From Phlebotomus papatasi (lineage: Eukaryota; Arthropoda; Insecta; Diptera; Psychodidae), in the NCBI RefSeq assembly GCF_024763615.1, contig NC_077223.1, positions 60,326,627 to 60,390,626 of the forward strand: a stretch of 64,000 nucleotides of DNA. Direction: 5' to 3'. Below the pieces are notes generated by a model that was not told the origin of the DNA, ran no database searches, and saw nothing but the letters and a program-made list of their open reading frames with translations. A program made the position numbers and the translations under genes. Positions 57,201-64,000 of the stretch are shown here, piece after piece (the stretch's first letter is position 1; every line of letters begins with the position of its first letter).

Positions 57201-59124
57201 AATCAAAACCATAAGATTCTAAAATCAAAACCATAATACTCTAAAATCAAAACCACAATGCTCTAAAATCAAAACCACAATACTCTAAAATCAAAACCAT
57301 AATACTCTAAAATCAAAACCATGAGTTTCTAAAATCAAAACCATGATACTCTAAAATCAAAACCATAAGTTTCTAGAATCAAACCCATAAGTTTCTAAAA
57401 TCAAACCCATAAGTTTCTAAAATCAAACCCATAAGTTTCTAAAATCAAAACCATAAGTTTCTAAAATCAAAACCATAAGTTTCTAAAATCAAAACCATGA
57501 TACTCTAAAATCAAAACCACAATACTCTAAAATCAAAACCACAATACTCTAAAATCAAAACCATAATACTCTAAAATCAAAACCACAATACTCTAAAATC
57601 AAAACCACAATGCTCTAAAATCAAAACTATAATACTCTAAAATCAAAACCACGATACTCTACAATCAAGACCACAATGCTGTAGAATCATCACCACAATA
57701 GTCTAAAATCAAATCCCCAATACTCTAAAAGAATTCAAAACCACAATCACCACAATAGACCAACATCAAAACCAAAGTACTCTAAAAGCAAGACAATAAT
57801 ATTCTAAAATCAAAACCATATTAGTCTTAAATATTTCAGATTAAGCAACATACTTCAGTGGAGATGAATTCCGATTGGAAAAGTTTATATAAAAATATCG
57901 AAGTAAGACAGACTATGAGAGGTTCTAAGCCTTGATACTCTAAAATCAAAACCATTATACTCTTAAATATTTCAGATTAAGCAACATACTTCAGTGGAGG
58001 TAAATTCCGATTGGCAAAGTTCATATAGAAAATTGAAATGAAAGATGCATATGAGAGTTTCATGGAAGTGAATACGCGCGCATCATATGCATCACGTGGA
58101 AAAAGGTAAAGAATGAAATATATAACATTCACAAAAAAAACCTCAAATTGCCTTGATTCAAAACCTCAGAATACTCTACTTTCAGAACCAGCAATACTCG
58201 ACAATCAACACAGCAAACACTCCAAAATCAAAACCATGGTACTCTAAAATCAAAACCATGGTACTCTAAAATCAAAACCATGGTACTCTAAAATCAAAAC
58301 CATGGTACTCTAAAATCAAAACCATGGTTCTCTAAAATCAAAACCATGGTACTCTAAAATCAAAACCATAATACTCTAAAATCAAAACCATGGTACTCTA
58401 AAATCAAAACCATGATACTCTAAAATCAAAACCACAATACTCTAAAATCAAAACCATGGTACTCTAAAATCAAAACCACGATACTCTAAAATCAAAACCA
58501 TGGTACTCTAAAATCAAAACCACGATACTCTAAAATCAAAACCATAATACTCTAAAATCAAAACCATGGTACTCTAAAATCAAAACCATGATACTCTAAA
58601 ATCAAAACCGTAATACTCTAAAATCAAAACCATAAGTTTCTAGAATCAAACCCATAAGTTTCTAAAATCAAACCCATAAGTTTCTAAAATCAAAACCATA
58701 AGTTTCTAAAATCAAACCCATAAGTTTCTAAAATCAAAACCATAAGTTTCTAAAATCAAAACCACAATACTCTAAAATCAAAACTATAAGTTTCTAAAAT
58801 CAAACCCATAAGTTTCTAAAATCAAAACCATAAGTTTCTAAAATCAAAACCACAATACTCTAAAATCAAAACCATAAGTTTCTAAAATCAAACCCATAAG
58901 TTTCTAAAATCAAACCCATAAGTTTCTAAAATCAAAACCATAAGTTTCTAAAATCAAAACCACAATACTCTAAAATCAAAACCATAAGTTTCTAAAATCA
59001 AAACCATGATACTCTAAAATCAAACCCATAAGTTTCTAAAATCAAAACCACAATGCTCTAAAATCAAAACCACAATGCTCTAAAATCAAAACCACAATAC
59101 TCTAAAATCAAAACCATTTTTGCT
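54233..59124 (-). repeat. 22-bp minisatellite, inverted half
   Basis: From AAAAACCATAATACTCTAAAA at 54233 the same unit runs on the other strand (ATACTCTAAAATCAAAACC). A variant CTAATATC at 54621 recurs at 55039, 418 bases (19 units) later. Positions 57660-58210 interrupt the array with decayed units and a duplicated 127-bp non-satellite segment (CTTAAATATTTCAGATTAAG at 57826 and 57953). Confidence 0.95.
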
Positions 59125-60105
59125 ACAAATTCAAAACTATTTTTCTCTAAATTTAAGAGTAAAAAAGTCTAAATTCAAAGCTACTGAATTTCAAAACCAT
59201 CGTACTCTAAAATTTAAGAAAATGCTCTTATAGAAATTTTTTCTTAATTTAAGCGAAATTTAAGAAAAAAATTGCTTGGAGCAAAATCGAACCCTTAGTT
59301 AGAGTATTTTTTTCTTGAATTTAGAGGGTAATTTTTCTCTGTGTACATTTCCATAATTTTCCACTAAGTCGTCTCTCGGCTTAAGTCGTAAGTGTGTCTT
59401 GGGCATAAGGCTTTACCATCTGGCTTAACTCCTCTAATTTCTTATCATGCATGATTTTTTTTAGGAAATTGTTGTTTCGGATTTGATATTTAGGGTAAAT
59501 GACCCATTTAGATTTTGAAAAATCAACAAAATTGCTTGTTATTTAGATTTTTAGGACCTTCGGGAACTGGGTTAAACCTCCAGTCTGAGGCCGGCATATA
59601 AGGGACAAGGCACAATTGCGTACCCAATCAGTCTGGGGGGTTCATAACAACGGCAGAAACTTTAGCAGCAGAAACGATTAGTTTTATGCCGAAAATAGAC
59701 GCAGGGTGACTCAGATCGAAAAATTTAGCAAAAAACTCAGCCCAAAATATCATACATTCAGGTTTTGGGATCAATCATCAGAGTTTTTCGAGTAATTTTC
59801 TAATAAATGTGCAGACTCTGACCTTCTCACCACTCCAATATTAATGCATTTTAAGATTTTGCGATATTGCTTAGCATTACTACTCTACATATCTTTTTCA
59901 CCTAATTGACATTTCGAAAAATACCCAAAAACACCCAAAGTGAAGTTTTATATTTATGTCACTGGCGCTAATGTCGTTAATCCTCGTAATTTTTACTAGA
60001 CCTCATCATGAATTTAAGAAGCTCAGCCTGATCCTTCAAATTTTGAGCTGAGCCCTTGAGTGTATTGATAATTGACACCAATCCTCATTTTTCAAGCTGA
60101 TCCCT

Positions 60106-60247
60106 AAGGGCCTCGACAGACCTAAGGATTAGCTGAGAGACGGCTTAGCGTAATTACATATATTCGAAATAATGGTTAAAGTACATTTCCAACATTTTCC
60201 ATTAAGTTGTCTCTCGGCTTAAGTCGTAAGTGTGTCTAGGGCATAAG
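60106..60247. mobile_element. MITE, AAGGCCTTGACAG family
   Basis: AAGGGCCTCGACAGACCTAA at the left and AGTGTGTCTAGGGCATAAG at the right, alignable over its whole length with 46358-46498. Confidence 0.82.
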
Positions 60248-60337
60248 TCAATGCCAGTGTTTATTTTGGGCTTTACAGTACCGATCAAAATTGATTTTCT
60301 TGTTGATAAAATTTAAAAAAAAATGCTACTCATGTGT

Positions 60338-61326
60338 AGGGGAAAGTGACCATGCTTGATACGATCCAAGCTTGATAATAACTATTTTTTTCCTATGTTA
60401 ATCAATAGTTATGACTCTTCGCAATATATTTCAATAGCTGGTACTAAGCCTCACATTTCCTAAAAAAAATTAGGATCCTAGCTCTTTTTTCCTAATTTCA
60501 GGAAGCAAAAATCAAAAATAGGCCCAAAACTGTAATTTCGATACATGATATTTCATAAGTATTTCTTAATTAATGTTGCTGTACAGGAAAACTACTATCA
60601 TAGGCACATAGAGGGTTCATCAGTACTAATATTTATGTAAAAATATTTTTAATTGGTGGACACTGTTTTTGTGGGTGGTAGCAAATTCATAAATTCTACT
60701 TGTGTCCATCCTATATTCTAAGAAGGGTCCATGAATGATAATTTTAATGTGGCAACTATATCATTAGATGTGATTATTTCATAATTACATATATTGAAAT
60801 CCTCCAATTTTATCGACAATTGACATAATCTTCAACCCTGTTGCCTGAATTTTAAGGTTGCAGAATGACATTTTCATGGACTCAAAGTGAAAAAATGGTT
60901 TTCGCTAGCGCCCTAATGTCATAAAAACATGGCTTAGAAAAATTACATAAAAGTGATTTTAAAACTAATAACCAGTCATATAAACGATTTAAGCAGATAG
61001 ATTAGAGTTCCGCCTAAATATTGATGTGCAATTTTTTGTATCCGGTGAATTTTTTGCAGTGAATATGGGCCTCCGAATTGTCGAATCAATTATTATACAG
61101 GAAGGCCCCGGACCCAACTTGTATAAAAATCGCCACTGAATTTCCATTTTCTTCTTGAGGAAAATCTAAGGATTTCCAGGAACTATTTGAGGTTGGATTA
61201 TGAACCTAATAAGTGAGACATTTTTTTGTCATAGTGCAAGAATCGCTTCGGTTTGTGTGTTAATCAGAAAATAATCACAAACCATGGACATCATTTTACA
61301 GTATCAAGCATGGTCACTTTCCCCTA
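60338..61326. mobile_element. TIR element, 1 kb, TAGGGGAAAGTGACCATGCT ends
   Basis: TAGGGGAAAGTGACCATGCT at the left is exactly inverted at the right (AGCATGGTCACTTTCCCCTA), each followed inward by TGATAC or GTATCA. TA is at the outer tips. No coding frame in between. Confidence 0.88.
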
Positions 61327-63489
61327 CAGTGCCCAGGTGAGATTTTTTAAGTGATCTTAGTATGAATTCAAATTAGTTTTCATCTGATTAACAAAATAAA
61401 TTTAAGAATTAAAATAAAACACCTTGACTCATGAGTACAAGGATTTTTTTTAATAACAAATTCATTGTGCAAAGGTAAAGTATTAGTAATAGTAATTAAT
61501 TTATTTCTTTGAAATAATACCATCATTTTTAATTTTTTTCAACTAAGGGGCTAAACAGTTCGAAGTATCAAACTTTGGATTCTTAGTTACCCCCTACCTC
61601 TCTGTGACGCTGTTTTCGCTGTTTTACATTTTATAACATACAAAAAACATGAAATATTCCATTATCTTGTGCTGGAATTTATGTCCACAAGTTTAATTTA
61701 TAATGCAGAACACTCATAAAAAAGTGGCACTTAAGTGTCAAGAACTCGAAAATAATTTCCCTATGCATTTGATAACTTTAAAGAGCTGTAATTAATATTA
61801 TACCGAAATATGCATATTACAAGCTTAAAATTGAAAGATTTGCACTTTATTTATATGTTAGTAATTTTTTTTTTAATAAAAAAAAGTGTTCCTCGTTTAG
61901 ATACGACTTTGAATAATTTAAACGATTTGAAATTTCAACTAATTAGCGAATATAATGAAAATATGATATTTTAAAACATTTTATTACTCATTTAGGGCCA
62001 AATGAAGTATTTCTGACAATGTGGAATTCCGGATAAACATATTTCGGACTTTTATAATCTAGTAATAATTATGTAATGATATCATTCTAAAGTAAAAAGA
62101 ATTTATAATTGATTTTTATTATCAAATTTTAAAAGAAAAATTTTTAAATTCTAATTTCACCCTATAACATGCCTATCGTTATTTTTTCAAGAAATATTTT
62201 TAAAGTAAATCCAGTAAATCTATTATTTTGTTAAATCTAGTCAATGAGCTTGTTTGCTTTGTCAAAAATGCATTTATATGACAATAAAATTTCCAGAATT
62301 TCTTTTCCCATTTCAACCCCAAAAAATTCCCCCTCGAAAAGACCAATAATTTAATACAATTTCCTGGAAGAATGTCAAGGAGAATTTCATAAAGTTATCA
62401 AATGAGATTTCATTCCTAAATCCTCTCAGCTTAGGTTGGTCGAATATTGTGTGATATCGGAGTCAAATGTTTCGACCATAATTTTATTAGATATAGTCAC
62501 ATAAATGGGGTAAATGTTGGAAAATCCATTTTATGTCTCCCCTCAATGCACCAAACTGTCTCATATTGCAGTTTTTTCTTTGAGAAAATATATGGAATGG
62601 CTGGGAAAATGTCGAGGAAGAGAGTGTCACTAGAGACTCTAAGGACTTTTCGGCACAGTTTGAGTCACATTAAAAGTTTTATCGCACTCCAAGTTGGATT
62701 TTCTGAGGGTGGTTTTCCAACTCCCAAGAGGCATTTACTTGCAATTTTCCTGAGGCTTTTTCGCTTCAATTAAATTAAAATAATTCCTTGCAATTCCCGT
62801 GCCCACAAAAATGTTATATTATTTCAATCAATGGAATTTGTGAAAATGAGTAGGAAAAGTGGCATTTAAGAAAAGTGATGCTCAGTATTTTCTCCCTCAG
62901 AAATTTTTCACCAAACATTCTCTTGAGAATATTAATCAGCTGGAAAAGTTGTACCCATCAAGAAAACTCCTGCAAAAGTGAGTAATGGTGGATTCTCGAG
63001 AGATGAATACATAAGTTGTTTTTTGTTTTAATACAAATTACAGAGACGCTTCAAAATACTCTTTCGAAGGACAGGTGAAAAAATATACGTATAAAGGCAG
63101 TTAAACTTAAAGTTTAGACATCACAGTCATATGATTTCGAAAAATATTGAAAAACGGAATTACTAATCAATTTGCTTTTCTTACTTTAAATTTTGCGAGA
63201 AAAATGATGAAAAATTAAGAAAGATAAGTATTTCCACACGGTACATCGTATGAACAAACTCGAAAATTATGGTAATCCTAAAAATTGCTTTTGTTAATCG
63301 TAATTGATCAAAATCAATTTTCCAAAAAATATACCTATTCTGATTTATCACAAAACTTACAACCATAAATAATTTAAAAATCTTTTGAAGAAAATCATAC
63401 TAAATTTTACGCAATCTATATGTCTTTCTGTAAAAGGAATCCATCGAAAAGTTTCTTTGGTGAAAAAATCATACACTAAAGGCCAAATC

Positions 63490-63790
63490 ATAAAATAGAA
63501 TCACTTCCGGATCCCCGATTTACCGCAGTCCTTTCTCAGCATTTGAGCGCCCTCTTCCGTCCTCATTCCCTTTCAGAATAAACCTGCCGTTCGGAGAGAG
63601 ATCAATAGAGCGTTAACGAAACTAATGAAGCTCGTTCGTCTCCCCTCAATTCTGGCCAGAGAGAAATTTTCAGTTTCCTCCCCACGATGTACTTTGCCAG
63701 CTTCCTTCGGCCATTATTTAGCTGGAGCTTTTTCCGGAAAAAGAGTCGGGGTGGTATTAATGGACTTTTGCATTTTGTACAAGTTGTGAG
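63490..63790. other. GC-richer island in the aPKC intron
   Basis: This stretch contrasts with its AT-rich flanks and holds words such as GAGCGCCCTCTTCCG and GAGAGAAATTTTCAG. No exon with splice sites and coding frame could be built. It may be a conserved regulatory element. Confidence 0.3.
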
Positions 63791-63931
63791 TGTGAGTGAG
63801 TAAAGTTGAGAAAATTATCAGAGATATTCATCTCAAGCTGGTTTCTTTTTTTTTTTAGAACTTTCCACGATTTATCAGCGGATTTGGGACGAATGCTAAA
63901 TAAGAAGTGAATTACTAATAGAATTAATTAT

Positions 63932-64000
63932 ACAGGGGAAAGTGGGGCACTTTTGAAATTTGATATCTTTAAATATGGATTTTTTCTCTTATTTATAAAA
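63932..64000. mobile_element. Left end of a TAGGGG-family MITE cut by the window edge
   Basis: CAGGGGAAAGTGGGGCACTT, then ATATGGATTTTTTCTCTTATTTATAAA, as in the left part of 249-497 and 47033-47252. Confidence 0.7.

Larger units (their letters stand above)
51746..59343. mobile_element. Foldback-like element built of a giant inverted minisatellite
   Basis: The ends are CACAGAGAAAAATT and its inverse AATTTTTCTCTGTG, with TA on both sides as a target duplication. Inside, unique-looking ends (51746-52080 and 59125-59343) enclose the strand-switching 22-bp array. The ends contain decayed forms of the same unit (for example GTGGTTTTGAATCAAGAGTA), so the array may have grown out of them. No transposase frame exists. 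Confidence 0.85.
51672..59413. mobile_element. MITE split by a later 7.6-kb insertion
   Basis: 51672-51745 (AAGGGCCTTGACAGACATG…) and 59344-59413 (…CTCTCGGCTTAAGTCGTAAG…ATAAGGCTT) together rebuild the MITE seen whole at 46358-46498. Comparing them shows the insertion entered at the TA of TAACTACATTTCC. Confidence 0.9.
45948..64000 (-). other. aPKC intron, at least 18 kb, open at the right edge
   Basis: The exon at 45897-45947 starts inside a codon, so at least one coding exon must follow on the minus strand at higher coordinates. No PB1-like exon is visible up to 64000. The intron is filled by MITEs, the giant minisatellite element and AT-rich DNA. Stretches with nothing recognised are 45958-46357, 48790-51670, 59414-60105 and 61327-63932. 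Confidence 0.75.

Noticed and set aside
51746..59343. CRISPR-like array
   Set aside because: The units are contiguous 22-mers with no unique spacers, in a eukaryotic intron.
62447..62773. 108-codon plus-strand frame
   Set aside because: No recognisable domain, intronic position and ordinary AT-rich flanks. A chance frame is more likely.

Overview
This window looks like nuclear DNA of an insect, most likely a dipteran. It is AT-rich, has introns, is packed with short inverted-repeat elements, and carries an atypical protein kinase C gene whose exons read like fly aPKC. A nematoceran such as a sand fly is a guess from base composition and MITE load. I cannot name the species.

Layout. Positions 1-4806 are non-coding and repeat-filled, probably the last intron of FAIM (Fas apoptotic inhibitory molecule). 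The final FAIM coding exon is at 4807-5009 on the plus strand. An unidentified minus-strand terminal exon lies at 8779-8898. Positions 9707-22946 form a huge palindrome: two arms of about 5.9 kb that differ in length by one base, around a 1.4 kb centre with a 500-N gap. Each arm carries an intact 165-codon gene for an IAP-type RING-finger protein, a tRNA-like sequence, a retrotransposon remnant, and a terminal block of TGACGTCA and CCGCCATTTT repeats. Positions 22947-27022 hold repeats, including a 1.4 kb foldback element.

From 27023 to the right edge the window is the minus-strand aPKC gene. Eight exons join in frame: 45897-45947 (linker), 37126-37211 (pseudosubstrate), 36899-37057 (C1 zinc finger), 34050-34665 (kinase N-lobe and catalytic loop), 31634-32001 (activation loop and C-lobe), two alternative turn-motif exons (27999-28123 and 27257-27372), and 27023-27110 (hydrophobic motif and stop). 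The two alternative exons share phases and cannot both be included without a frameshift. The introns around them hold a cluster of palindromic MITEs. The PB1-domain exons must lie beyond position 64000, so 45948-64000 is intron.

That intron contains the most striking repeat of the window, at 51746-59343. Roughly 7 kb of a 22-bp minisatellite flips strand at about 54233. It lies inside a TA-flanked inverted-repeat element, which is itself inserted in a smaller MITE. A smaller minisatellite with the same strand-flip design lies at 1326-2390. Most remaining DNA is MITEs of a few families (termini TAGGGGAAA, CACTGAGA, AAGGCCTTGACAG) or unrecognised AT-rich sequence.
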